Of a stretch of DNA of 64,000 nucleotides, positions 63,671 through 64,000 are shown piece by piece (within the stretch, counting starts at the first letter, position 1; each line of letters begins with the position of its first letter). Both the position numbers and the translations under genes were made by a program. The notes under the pieces were generated by a model. That model saw only the letters and a list, made by a program, of their open reading frames with translations. It made no database searches and was not told where the DNA came from. This DNA is from Paramecium octaurelia. Lineage: Eukaryota > Ciliophora > Oligohymenophorea > Peniculida > Parameciidae. Location of the stretch: NCBI GenBank assembly GCA_905182995.1, contig CAJJDP010000045.1, forward strand, positions 253,483-317,482, given 5' to 3'.

Positions 63671-64000
63671 TCAGTTAATGAATTGCCAATTGCCTGTTGA
63701 ATCCAACATATCAATTTCGATACCATCTCCAAATCCAATATATCCTAAATCTGTAAAAGATCTATCTATTTCATTTCGATTCACACACCTTGGTTCTATC
63801 TTATATCTATGTCTAGAGGGCAACGGTAAAATCAATTCAGGTGTTTCACTTCTATCGGCATCTTCATCTTCACTCTCAGGAGTCTATGAGTTATGATAAT
63901 TAGAATACTTTCTTGAATTCGACCTAACCTCTCTAGATTTTGTATTCTCTCAATTCCTCTTCGTTCATCTTTACTCCATCAGACTCACTTCTCAACCAAG
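63671..64000 (-). CDS. C-terminus of a second SRPK-type kinase (partial)
   Basis: Runs off the right edge of the window. It reads WLRSESDGVKMNEEELREYK, a 25-nt intron (GTATTC...CATAG), TPESEDEDADRSETPEL, and ends NEIDRSFTDLGYIGFGDGIE then LDSTGNWQFIN. The SRPK at 11818 ends RSFTDLGYIGYGDG...LDSTGNWQFS and has SGWL...KMNEEEYKKY before it, so the two are paralogs sharing an otherwise unusual C-terminal tail. The kinase domain lies outside the window. Confidence 0.9.

Overview
The window is macronuclear-type ciliate DNA, almost certainly from a Paramecium of the aurelia group. Genes stay open only if TAA and TAG are read as glutamine and TGA is the sole stop. Base composition is very AT-rich, introns are tiny (about 19-35 nt, GTA...TAG or AAG) and genes are packed with gaps of 4 to a few hundred bases. 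Gene content is typical of Paramecium: two trichocyst matrix proteins, calcium-regulated kinases, PGPGxY-repeat and TPR proteins, a hybrid histidine kinase and an ankyrin-anoctamin channel. Exon-intron models were made by eye. In most cases they were checked by confirming that exon lengths sum to a multiple of three.

Layout. Bases 1-6987 are gene-poor, with partly open frames interrupted by TGA: an LRR-like remnant, a dynein-stalk-like gene and decayed fragments. From 6988 to 17599: a CDPK, an acylation-motif protein, a PGPGxY protein, an SRPK-type kinase, a mitochondrial-looking membrane protein and a trichocyst matrix protein. This part contains two single-N joins, each flanked by a perfect direct copy (1477 and 1340 bp). 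These look like unmerged contig overlaps, so the SRPK and trichocyst genes appear once truncated and once whole. From 17735 to 28892: a RING protein, an unknown protein, a pseudokinase, an Alba-like remnant, a second trichocyst matrix protein, a DUSP-type ubiquitin protease, Atg3, a PLP-dependent dehydratase-like protein and a decayed gene. From 28893 to 44461: an SR/RRM protein, an AN1 zinc-finger protein, a large coiled-coil protein, then four same-strand genes in an operon-like array (eIF3j, SPOUT methyltransferase, ankyrin-anoctamin-B-box-EF-hand, hybrid histidine kinase), with a Q/N/S-rich protein further upstream. From 44548 to 64000: two secreted lipase paralogs, a TALE homeobox gene, ankyrin/tail-anchor and coiled-coil genes, a TPR-like gene, and a PH-like CAMK-family kinase that meets, tail to tail, the C-terminus of a second SRPK.

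Most interesting points: the multi-domain anoctamin (1368 residues, no introns); stop/start overlaps of the form ATGA at three same-strand junctions, two of them in series behind a 20-bp gap; a kinase that has lost its catalytic motifs; a PLP enzyme with an N-myristoylation signature; and the two assembly duplications, which would mislead any gene count. I found no tRNA, rRNA, CRISPR array or intact transposon.
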